A DNA stretch of 49,314 nt from contig NPFB01000056.1 in NCBI GenBank assembly GCA_014084085.1, positions 1 to 49,314 on the forward strand, written 5' to 3'. A program made the position numbers and the translations under genes. Within the stretch, counting starts at the first letter, position 1, and each line of letters opens with the position of its first letter. The notes under the pieces are model-generated. The model was not told the DNA's origin and searched no databases. It saw only the letters and a list, made by a program, of their open reading frames with translations. This stretch comes from Hondaea fermentalgiana (lineage: Eukaryota; Sar; Bigyra; Thraustochytrida; Thraustochytriidae). Positions 19,832 to 29,600 of this stretch are shown in pieces.

Positions 19832-20442
19832 TTACGCAAACTGCTTCTTGACCATGATGCTGTAGAACTCTTCAAAGTTGATCTCGCCGTCGTTGTCGGT
19901 GTCGGCGCGCTCAATCATCTCCAGCAGCTCGGCATCGGTCATGGTCTCGCCGAGCTCGTGTGCCACGCGCTTCAGGTTGCGGTGCGAGATCTTGCCCGTG
20001 TTATCGTCGTCAAAGAGGTTGAATACCTTCAGGATGTCTTCGCGCGAGTCCTTGTCGCTCATTTTGGCTACATGTACAAGTGCAATACCGTTAGTGATTC
20101 GTCTCCTTACTTGTCCTCCTCGTCGCCGCCGCCGCCGTCATCACTTCCGCTTTCAACATTGCTATGTGAGAAACACTTACCCGTCATCATGTCAAGGAAC
20201 TCTTCAAAGTCGATGGACCCGCTCCCGTCCTTGTCGATGTCACCAATCATTTGGTAAATGGTCTGGTTCTTGGCCTCAAAGCCGAGCGACTGCATGGCAG
20301 CCTTGAGCTCCTTGGGATCGATCGTTCCGGACCCATCGGTATCAAACAGGTTGAAGGCCTCACGGATCTCCTCGATCTCATCCTCGCTAAGTCCGGGTCG
20401 GCCCTCCGTGTACTTCTTGTTCTTGCGTTGCGTGCGGCTCAT
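19832..20442 (-). CDS. CETN: Centrin (caltractin), two exons
   Basis: Join of exon 1 (20442 down to 20181) and exon 2 (20067 down to 19832), giving 165 residues. Four EF hands are visible: [12 protein letters not shown] and [12 protein letters not shown] in exon 1, [12 protein letters not shown] and [12 protein letters not shown] in exon 2. The splice joins [11 protein letters not shown], the usual centrin linker. Centrins are calcium-binding proteins of centrioles, basal bodies and striated fibres. The order of the basic N-terminal leader, [17 protein letters not shown] and DDDNTGKIS favours centrin over calmodulin. An in-frame ATG lies 15 codons upstream at 20487, but other upstream ATGs are out of frame and the [10 protein letters not shown] start is the usual centrin type. 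The C-terminus MVKKQFA is short. Read without the intron, both halves look like separate small proteins. Confidence 0.95.
20068..20180 (-). other. Centrin intron (113 nt, GT-AG)
   Basis: On the minus strand the donor reads G|GTAAGT after ATG ACG, and the acceptor reads ATGTAG|CC before AAA ATG. Splicing creates GCC (Ala) across the junction and restores the conserved centrin frame. Unspliced, the frame runs 24 further codons from the donor (residues GKCFSHSN...) to a stop at 20107. This is the only intron I can support in the window. Confidence 0.93.
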
Positions 20443-20942
20443 TTTGGATATGGTGTTTCTGTTCCCTGTGACGTTTATTGCATTCATTCATTCGTTCGAC
20501 CGCATTGTACGTATTGTTTCATTGTACACGTTTGCGCACACACACGGCGTAAATGTGATAGCAAGCAGCAAGTAAGCCCCATCACATCGCGCGCGCGTCG
20601 CGATGGCCGTCGCCGTCGTCGTCGTCGTCGTCGTCAGGCACCACCCGTCAGTCCAAGATCATCGACCGTGCCTCGCGCGCCCCCGTCTCCTCCCTCGCCG
20701 CGGCGCGCGGCGCCCCGCGCGGCAACGTCCGCTCGGCCCTCTCCGTTTCCAGCGTGCCAGAACTGGCCATCCGCCCATCCTTGGCCGCCATCATCCCGGC
20801 CTCCCCGCTCTCCGGGCGCGGCGCGCCGCGCCGCCGCGGGCCTGCTCTGCGCGCGGCCGCCTGCGCGCTCGCCCCACGTACCGTGCGTGCGTCTGCCGCG
20901 AGCGTGCGTGGGCTGCGCGCGAGGTCTCGCGTCCTCTGCTGC

Positions 20943-20974
20943 CTTGCTTGCTCGCTCGCTCGCTCGCTTGCTTG
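20943..20974. repeat. (GCTC/GCTT)n array
   Basis: Tetranucleotide units CTTG, then CTCG repeated, then CTTG again. Confidence 0.9.
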
Positions 20975-21186
20975 TTTGGGTTTCTGTTGCAAGAAGTCGA
21001 GACGCCCGTTGGGTCGCCCGCCTTAATGGAGAGGCGCCCCCCGGGACGCGTTACGTTACGCCGCCGCCCCGTAAGGTGGTCTCTGCATAAAACCGTTCAA
21101 CTTGGGCCGAGCCCGGAGGGAGGGAGAGGTGGTGAACGTCCTCACGCACGCATCACTAGCCAGTAGGCCAGCTGGCCAGCAAGCAA

Positions 21187-21246
21187 CGCAAAGCAAAAAG
21201 AAAAGAAAAGCAAAGCAAAGCAGAGCAAAGCAAAGCAAAGCAGAGC
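21187..21246. repeat. (AAAGC)n pentanucleotide array
   Basis: Degenerate AAAGC/AAAAG/AGAGC units about 220 bp beyond the SMU1 stop codon. Confidence 0.9.
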
Positions 21247-21468
21247 GAGCGCCAGCTGGACTTTTCTTTGCAGATCTCAGCGAACGCAAGGTTACTTGAT
21301 GGTGAAAGTTTCCGCAGGAGCATGGAAAAAGAGAGGGGGGACATTCGGTTTTGGGACACGAGGTGTGAAAAGATGTCAAAGGCCCAAATCATTCTTGTTT
21401 TTCATTAGCTTACAACACGCGGCGCGGCGCAACTCGCGAGAGAAACCCACAGAAAGAAAGACGTGCAA

Positions 21469-23232
21469 TCAGGAATCTCGCAGGAGCTGGAGTCGACCGC
21501 CAGCGAGAATGGCAGCGACGCGAGCATGAGCAGCGATCGGCGAGTGCACAAGTCCCAATGTCTCGATTAATTCTTGCTCATCATCACTTCGTAGAGGCAC
21601 CGAACTAGGCTCCGGGGCAGAGGCTCGAATGCGAGAGACATCCGCAGAGGCGAGGTCGATGGAGTCCTTGCCGCGACTAGCCCAGTCGTAAATGTACAGC
21701 TGCCCATCCTCTGCTGCAGCACAAATGCGCGAAGGCTTGTCTTGTGCGCAGCAGCTAAACGTGAAGCGAGTGCGATCGTTCGGACACGTGAGATCAACTC
21801 TTGCAAAAGTCATCTTTTCCCCTTGCGCAGGCCCCACCAGCAGTGAGATCTTAGCCGATTGCGCGCAAGCGACCAGCACAGGACGCCCTCCGCCCCATGC
21901 ACACGTGTCAAGTCCACTCACGGGTCCATCGAGCGTAAATTCAATCACAACTTGCGCTGAGCGCGCATCCCAAACAATAACCTTGTGGTCGCTGGACCCT
22001 GCTGCGACATAGGCATCGTCGCCCGCCACAAAGCACACCGCATTGACCTGCGCTTGCGGCCCGCGTAGCGTTTGGATCGCATTGCCAGTCTCAGCGCTGA
22101 AAATTCTTACCGTATGATCTCCGCCGCCCGTCACAATCCGATTTCCTGTCGAAGAAAACCGCACGCAGTTCACAGGCACCTTGCCGTGCGCACGTTTGAT
22201 ACGCGTCACGCGCTTGCCACTCGCAACATCCCACACAATCACCGTTCCGTCCAGACTTGAGCTGGCGAGATACTTGCCGTCGCGACTCCAATCGAGACCG
22301 AGAACAGCCTTTTTGTGCATCATAATGTCATTCTCTTGCTGATACACCAGGTCTTTGCGCAAGAATCCACGCGCAAGGTCATAAATCTCGATAAAACCGT
22401 CAGCGGTTCCCGTAGCGATACTCTTTCCATCCCACGAGATGCATGCCGCATTTAGTGTCACATCCTGGCCCATTGTAATCTTTGCATATGCCTCAAGCAA
22501 CCTTTTCTTGCCTCCAGACTCAAGCTGCTTTGCATCGATATCGTCATTGCCGACCCCGATAAGGCCTCGCTTTCGCGCGCGTTTTAGCTGTGCCGCAAGC
22601 GTCTCTTGGCTGCCAGAGAAGAGAGAAGGCGAACGACGTTTTCGTTTCTTGCTATCCTTGCGCTTGCGCCCCTCGTCGCCGTCCTTGTCATTGGCCTCAA
22701 TGCGGTCCAGCTCTCCTCGAAAAGCGAGCGCTTGGCCAAGCAGCTGAAGAAGCTGTGAGGGTCCCGCCTCCGTCAAACACGCGCACACACTCCGTGCTAG
22801 CGTACTCAGCGCGCGAGCGCGCTCCCCTTTCGCAAGCTGATCGCGTCGCCGTCGCGCCGCGCTGTGCCGATTGTGGACCAAATTTTGTAACTCGTCAAAA
22901 CGAGCCCCATTCTCTTTCTTCAAAGCTTCGAGATCTTCGCTGTCGCGCAAAATCTCCTTGGCTGCACCTTCCTCGCCACGTTCTACGAGGTCCGCGAGAA
23001 TCTCCTCGTACAGGCTCCACATGACACTACGAGGGAGCTGGCACTGATTGAGGCTGGAGAGTAAGGTGGCCCAATCCTTTGCTTCGATCAATGCGCCAAT
23101 CTTCGTCACGTCCGGGACCACATTCAAACGCACGTCTGCCTCGCTTTCAAGCGTGCGCGCTGTCTTCTCCAAGCCGCTCTCCACGAGGAATTGGAGCACC
23201 ACGCGGAGCACTTCGTTGGCGTCGACCTCCAT
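21469..23232 (-). CDS. SMU1: SMU1-like spliceosomal LisH-CTLH-WD40 protein
   Basis: Predicted 587 residues. An N-terminal LisH helix pair at about 6-38 (VLRVVLQFLVESGLEKTA) and a CTLH region at about 40-98 precede a basic linker with KRKDSKKRKRR near 190-205. The WD40 propeller covers about 265-587, including GTADGFIEIYDL and SSSLDGTVIVWDV. The diagnostic SMU1 stretch, with FLRKDLVYQ and RAHGKVPVNCVRF, matches the human order of blocks. SMU1 binds RED/IK and acts in spliceosome activation, with effects on short introns. The ATG at 23232 begins the conserved domain; the extra upstream frame starts only at a GTG. With the Tat-SF1-like gene this makes two splicing factors in a window whose genes are nearly intron-free. 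Confidence 0.92.
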   Translation of the reverse strand: MEVDANEVLRVVLQFLVESGLEKTARTLESEADVRLNVVPDVTKIGALIEAKDWATLLSSLNQCQLPRSVMWSLYEEILADLVERGEEGAAKEILRDSEDLEALKKENGARFDELQNLVHNRHSAARRRRDQLAKGERARALSTLARSVCACLTEAGPSQLLQLLGQALAFRGELDRIEANDKDGDEGRKRKDSKKRKRRSPSLFSGSQETLAAQLKRARKRGLIGVGNDDIDAKQLESGGKKRLLEAYAKITMGQDVTLNAACISWDGKSIATGTADGFIEIYDLARGFLRKDLVYQQENDIMMHKKAVLGLDWSRDGKYLASSSLDGTVIVWDVASGKRVTRIKRAHGKVPVNCVRFSSTGNRIVTGGGDHTVRIFSAETGNAIQTLRGPQAQVNAVCFVAGDDAYVAAGSSDHKVIVWDARSAQVVIEFTLDGPVSGLDTCAWGGGRPVLVACAQSAKISLLVGPAQGEKMTFARVDLTCPNDRTRFTFSCCAQDKPSRICAAAEDGQLYIYDWASRGKDSIDLASADVSRIRASAPEPSSVPLRSDDEQELIETLGLVHSPIAAHARVAAILAGGRLQLLRDS

Positions 23233-23606
23233 CCTGGCAGGTCGACTGATTGTGCAGCTCACTCGTCCGCCTCCTGTCCAGGCAGCGCCGCGGCCGATGG
23301 AGGGGCAGGTGGGCAGCCGACCGGCGGGCGAGCGAGCGGGCGAGCGAGCCGATGCACGGGACGCTCTTCTTTCTGCAACACAGCAGTCGAAGGTCTGATT
23401 GAGCTCATCGTCCCAGATGACGGCCACTCATACCTTCTATTGTTCAAGCTAGACCTTTGTGGACGTCAATATCATAAATACGCTTTGTTGACGCTCGGGG
23501 CATCTGATCCTGCTGTAGGCCTAGGCCTAGGTAGAGGCGACAAGGAAGGCCTAAAGTGAAAAACAATGAAGAACAAACATAAACATATTTTGGGGAGTTG
23601 CCTTCC
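23233..23606. other. Short spacer between giant-gene 3' end and SMU1 5' end
   Basis: Contains the SMU1 promoter and the 3' region of the giant membrane-protein gene. It has a nested AGGCCT palindrome cluster at about 23514-23553 and GAGC/GGGC repeats near 23328-23345. No gene seen. Confidence 0.6.
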
Positions 23607-26600
23607 TTACACATCAATGTTACGACCGCTGCCGCCAACAAAGCTCGGGTTACGACTGGAAATCTCCGAACTCTGGCTGCGATTGCCAGAGAAGAAGCTG
23701 CTTCCGAGAGAAGCGTCGTACTCGTCAATGCCACGGAATTCATTGTATCCATCGTCATCGTTTGCATCAACAAAGACGGCCGGCGCAACTTGGCCATCAC
23801 GTACCGACGGGTACGATGAGAACGAATTGTGCTGCGCCGCACGGATTCGCGAAACAGGACGCACGCTGTTGCGAAGAAGAAATGCAGAAGGCCAGCGACC
23901 CTCGACGAGCTTGGGACACACACCGTGCTTGTCAAGGCGGTTGCGAATCTGCCAGGTGCGGTCATTGAGCGCAGCGCGAATCATGCGGAAGACGTAGAAC
24001 TCGGTGCATAAGAGCATGAAGATGCCGCCAATCAAGACTGCTGAAGTGCCCTCGATGACTGCCACCACATCAAAGCAAAGGGCATCTTCCTCCGAGAGAC
24101 CGATAAATAAAAGTGGCTCCACAATGTACTCGCAAGCATCTCCCGTGCCAGACTCGACAATGAATTGTGCCAGCTGCGACACCTCGAGAGCAGCGGCAAC
24201 AATTGCAACAAGCAACACCAAAAGAGCCTCCCATGCAGCCACAATCTCCGCCGAGAAGAGTAGTGTGCGCTGCTCGCGCTCGTGCAGCGGCACATAGAGA
24301 AGAATAAGTAGCAGCAGACAGAGAACGATGGGCGCCACCAGCGTGAAGAGAACGTAGACAATCTGCAAGAAAGCAACCGCCAGCTGCGCCACAGCGTCAT
24401 CGCTCGGAACGCCTTCACTGATGGCCGTGGCGATGCCCACAGAGGTGTAGCTTCGGCGTTGCAGCTCGGGCTGCAAGACACCAATCATTGCGCCTGCGAT
24501 GCCCTTGTAGGTAAAGGAGATGAGGTTGAGGAAAGATCCCACGAGAATCAAAAGTCCCGAAATACACACGAGGCCACCTGCCGCGAGCTTAGCGCCTGGG
24601 CTAAAGCCATACAAAAGGTTGCGCTCGTCTGGAACGAGAAAGACGTGGCGGTGCAGCGCCTGCTTGGCGACGGTAATAGGCTCCGTATTGAGATCATTGA
24701 GTTTGTCCTCGAGATCCTCATCCTGCGCAATTACGCTGCGATGCTTGGCAATCATGTATTGATTCACCACGAGGGCGAGCATCGTTGCAATCACAAACAG
24801 GTAGATGCTGAGACCTGGCTCAACAATGACGTCCACAATAAAGACGTCGTCAGGCAAGAAGTCGAGCTGCGCAACATATGTCGAGGTAATGTAGAACCGA
24901 AAAGCCACCTGCAACATCACCAGAACGTAGGCATCAATGAGACTCCACTTGCCCAGCGAATCGAGGACCTCAAGCACGCTACCGCGACGTTTGTGGCTCA
25001 GTAGCGTCGGCGGCGTGAACCATGCCACCAGAAGCAGGACCGACTTGGTGTGCGGCCATGCGCCCGAGGCAACGAAGATGATGAGCGCCAGCGGGTATGT
25101 TCCGGCGTTCCACATATCATTGATCGAGGAGGCCAGCGTAAACTGAAGGATCGGCAGCGACTGCGTGGTGTCACCAGCGATGCTCATCGTGAGCTTGACC
25201 GTGGCGCCAACCGTTCCAATGTTTGCGGCGATAAAAAGTGCCACGGCAACGAGAATGAAAAAGGGCACCGCAAATTTGGGAACAGTCGAGACCAATGGGT
25301 GCCGAAACATTGACGAGAGACGTCGTTCCACAAGAAGAAGATCCTCACCCTTGCCGGAGAGATCGCCATTGCTCTTTTCTTGCAGGCGATTGAAAGCCAG
25401 AAACATGAGCTGATTCCGCCTGCGTGCGTGGAGGGGCATCAGAAAGAGACCCGCAGCAATGGCACCTCCCAAAATACCCACTCCGGCGTACCCCATAAGC
25501 GAGGCTGCATCTGTGAGCTCCTGCTTCTCGAGAGGATCAAAGGTGAACTCAATGCCCGTGCACTCGCGGCGTGCCGTCGCAATGGCCAGATCGACGTATT
25601 CCTGGGCATCGCTTTGGCCTGCAAGGGCGGTCACCGCCTGCACGATCGTGTTGAAACCCTCCGTGAGATCTGCGGACGCACGATCATCCGTGATGGCACC
25701 TGCATCCTGCAAGGCCTCCAGCATGGGCGACGTGCACTCGCCCTCGCAGCGAGCGGTCAGACGCACCTGCTCCGCGGTAAAGTTGAAATCTTGAATGCGC
25801 AGGCCCTCTTCGTCGAAGATGGACAAAAGGCAGGGAACGTTGCTCGGCTTGTAGTACAGATCGAGCAGATTGCCCAGACGCAAATCGAGAAACTGCTGAA
25901 TATCTATGCGGTGGAGCAGGTCCAGGCCAAAGTCCAAATTCGTCAAACGCATACCCATGCGAAGCTCGTTCTTCACAAAGCGTGTCTCTTCGAGGGCGCG
26001 GCTCTGGCCACGCACGAGCGAACGGTCTTGGTGTTCCTGCTCCTCTTCAAAGAAGGAGGCGGATGAAGAAACAGAGACATCGTTACCACCGCCACCACCG
26101 GCGCCAGGGGCCTCAAGAAGCTGGCGGCGTCGTCTGCCACCGCCGCTCTTTTCGACGAAAAGATCATCGAATTCGTACGTGAGCGCAAAAGAGACCTCCA
26201 GAGCGCCTCGCGTTGTGAACGCAGTTGTTGTTGTGTACGGGTTTCTATAGGTGTAGTCGGTCGTGTCAAAGAGGCGCAGTTTGGTTACTTCTGCGGCTCC
26301 CTCGGCGCCCGTACCAAGTCCCTCAAATTGAAAGTCGCCCACATACCACGTTGCCAGACCGAGACTGAGGCCATTATAGTACAGCTCGGTTGCGTTGAAG
26401 AGATCAAAGACACCCACTTTGACCTCGTTCACATATCGATCGAGCATCTTGTTGATATTGATGGAAGACACCGGGTTGAGCAGGTCAACTTGAATGAGCT
26501 CCTTCATCCTCGGCGGAAACGTCGAGGCGGAAAAGTTCATAAAGCGGCCCGTCACGTTGTAGTCCGGGTACTCGACGCCTGTACAGTCCTCCTTGAGCTT

Positions 26601-29600
26601 GGCCTCGCTCACAATCAAGTCAAGTTCTGCATTGATCAAATCGCGCACGGGACCCTGCGTAAAGTTGGGCACTTGCTTGCGGAAGACGGCGACCAAGAGC
26701 TCGACGAGAAGTTCCACGACATCCCTGGCTTCTTGCGAGAGGAAACTACCGTTGGTGGTAATGTCAGGTCCGTAGACGTCGGGAACGTACGCCTGGAATT
26801 GCGGGACAAAGAAACCTCCCTCGTACATGAGGCGCTTGATGGTGCAGTTGAAGGCATCGGCGCGAATACCAAACGAGTTGGTGGTCTCATTAAAGTAAAT
26901 GATCTCGCCCATTTGGACAAGAGACAAGTCTGTCTGGTTTACGGCCGCGGCGAAGAGCGCTTCGAGCGAGACATTGCCGAGCTGGAGGACAACGTCAACA
27001 TCGTCGTGGAGAACATCATCCGGCCCAGCCGAGGCGTTAAAGACGATAGCCGCTGTCTCGAGCTCAAAACCAAAGTTGAGTTCGATCAGATTGTCGCCCC
27101 ACTCAAAGGTGTGCTGTGTCGTGAACTTGGCCTCATCTCCCTCGTCGCTCGTGTACGGCTTGAGCACGTCCACGTTGGTGAGACGGTCGACGTTTCGCAC
27201 GACAATGTCCTTGAGCTTGAAGTTGAAACCTGGAATCAGACCTTCCGTGTCTGGCTCGTAGTTGTACGAGCTCATGTCCAGGCGGAGGGTGGTGCTGTTG
27301 TCCGCCTCAAGCTCAAAGACCTTGTACAGCGGGTCGAGGATCGACGGATAACGCGGATCTGCCACCGTGCGCGCCAGGTCCTGCAGCGTGAGCTGTAGCG
27401 ACTCCGCCGTGATGGAGGCCGAGAGTGCAGCAATGTATGCATTGTTCTCACCCGTCAAATCATACACGGGCTCATTGTTGACCACAGGGCGCTCCCACGA
27501 GGCCGGATCGTCGCCACGCGGGTTCGGCTGCTCCGTGGTTCCTTGGCGCAGAAAGTCGCTGATATCGCCAAGACTCGGTAGCGGAAGCGCCGAGGCAAAA
27601 ATCGTCCCGTTAAGCGGGTCCGTCTGGGTCAGACACTCGCTTCGCGTGTACGGAGGGTCGAACTCGGTGTTGAACAACTTGATCGTCTCGTTCTGGACGC
27701 GATCGATGACGTAGTTGAGAAAATACTCGATCGTGTCCTGGTACTCGTTGGTCTGAAGCTTTTGGTTCCAAGCCTCGAAGGCAGCGCCGATGCGATAGGC
27801 GGTGAATTCCTGCGGACCGTTCGGGAAAACAAAGCCATACGTGTAGTCGTTGACGTTGATCTCAAACTGGTCGAGCGAATGCGACTCGAGTACGGCCAGC
27901 AGACACTGAAGCGTGAGCAAATTGCCGATCTCGGACTGGAACACCTCGTTCTTGAGCACTTCAAGACCCAGGACGCCGGAAAATTCAAGCTGCAGCTCGA
28001 GACGGATGGCAAAGTCCTCGTCGGCCCACTTTTGTCCCGAAACAGAGGCATCGAGCGAGATAGGGAGCTCAAAGCCGAGGTAGCCAACTTGGGCAACGCT
28101 GCCGTTTTGAAGATTGACGGTGCCGTCGCCCCAGGTAAACTCAAAGTTCATCGCGTAGTCGTCCGTGGGCGCAGGCTGCAGCAAAAAGCGCCAGATCGAG
28201 TTGAGATCTGTGACGCGGAAGGGACCCACGTCGATGACAAAAATGTCTCCGCCGTATTGCTCCGAAACAAGAATCGTCGGGAAAGCCTCCCAGGTGCCAT
28301 CGGACGGGTTCTCAAAAATGTACGCCGAATCCGGATCATTGTTGATGGCGCCTTCTGGACGATCAAAGACCAGATATCGAAGCGTCGCCTGAATGAGCGC
28401 GTTGATGTCAACCGAGTTGCGGAGAATTGGGTCACCGCCAATGAGATTGTCGACGAGGTTCTTGACCGCATCGATCGCCAGCGTGTCGGTGAGGTTGAAG
28501 AAACGATCGTTGCCCGCGTACGTGAGGGGCACATACGATGGGCACACGGGCGGCGCGTCAACAAAGACAGTATTGTCGAGGTAATCATTGAGCTGCGGGC
28601 GGACGTAATTCTCCAGAATATACGGAAAGTCGTTGGCAAAGGTTGGCTTGAACAGCGTGTTGACCACGTCCATGACGTCGAGAATGAGGGCGTTGAGGTC
28701 GAAAAAGTTGACGACGGAGAAGTCCTCGAGCACGTCGGCCGAGCCTTGGAGACCGCTGACGCGGAAATGATCAAAGGTAGTGAAAGCACAGCGCAAGACG
28801 TCCATTCCTGCAAAATTCTCGCCCACGAGCTGTCCGACCTGGAGCGCAAAGAGTTTCTCCTGCTGGAAAAGCTGGTACGAGGTGATCTCCATCTCGAGGC
28901 CTTGGAAGCCGATGCCGGTGCCAAAGGTGAAACGTTCCAGTGTCGTTTTGCTTGTCTGCATCCAGTCTCCAGGCCGCATCTCAATGTCCCATGTCAGATC
29001 AAAGCGAAAGTTGGCAAGACGGAGATTGGTCACTGCAGTGTGTTCATATGGAGTGCCAAACTGGTCAGGATTGGCGAAACCGTTGTCGAAGATCTGAAAG
29101 TTGTCAAACTTGTTGATGTCGGTGAGCCGGAAGCCAATGAGCCGGAGCGAGTTGCGCGTGATGAGTTCACCAAATTCCACCATGGGATAGTCATCAAGCT
29201 CAAAGTACTCCTTCAGGTCCGCAATCTCGTAAACGCCCGTACCGTCGGTGAGAATGCTGACCACCTCGTTGATGGTGAGGTCGTTGTGGTAGCCCGTCTC
29301 GCTCGACTCTCCGCCAAGGTAGTCGTTGAGCCCAACGGAGATGGCCTCGAAAATTTCATTTGTGCGAAGGCTGGCCCAGGTGCTCGGGTCCTCGAGGTTC
29401 GGCAGGCGGCCCGGGTTGAGGGACTCGTCCTGCTCGAACTCCGTACGCCCACGAAGACCGGCAGCCTTGTAGCCGGCGACATCGTTTGAGATCTCCTCGA
29501 TGAACTCGTTGCCTGGACCCAGCGAGCCGTCGTCTGCGTACGCGGAGTTGCGAGCGAGGTTGCACATGATCTGTTCGAGAATGGCTTGGATAGTATTCAT

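Larger units (their letters stand above)
20443..21468. other. Spacer between SMU1 3' end and centrin 5' end
   Basis: Very GC-rich with a (GTC)n run at 20604-20636, a (GCTC)n array at 20943-20974 and an AAAGC/AAAAG pentanucleotide array. Long open frames exist on both strands, but they are Arg/Ala/Pro/Ser-rich products of composition. No gene is supported. Confidence 0.6.

Noticed and set aside
20603..21166. Long Arg/Ala/Pro-rich open frames between centrin and SMU1
   Set aside because: Open on several frames and both strands at once, which is typical of very GC-rich non-coding DNA.
28148..28984. 278-codon Ser/Thr/Arg-rich frame inside the giant gene on the same strand, and a 575-codon frame antisense at 27762-29489
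   Set aside because: Shadow frames of the giant membrane-protein gene caused by its codon bias; no domains.
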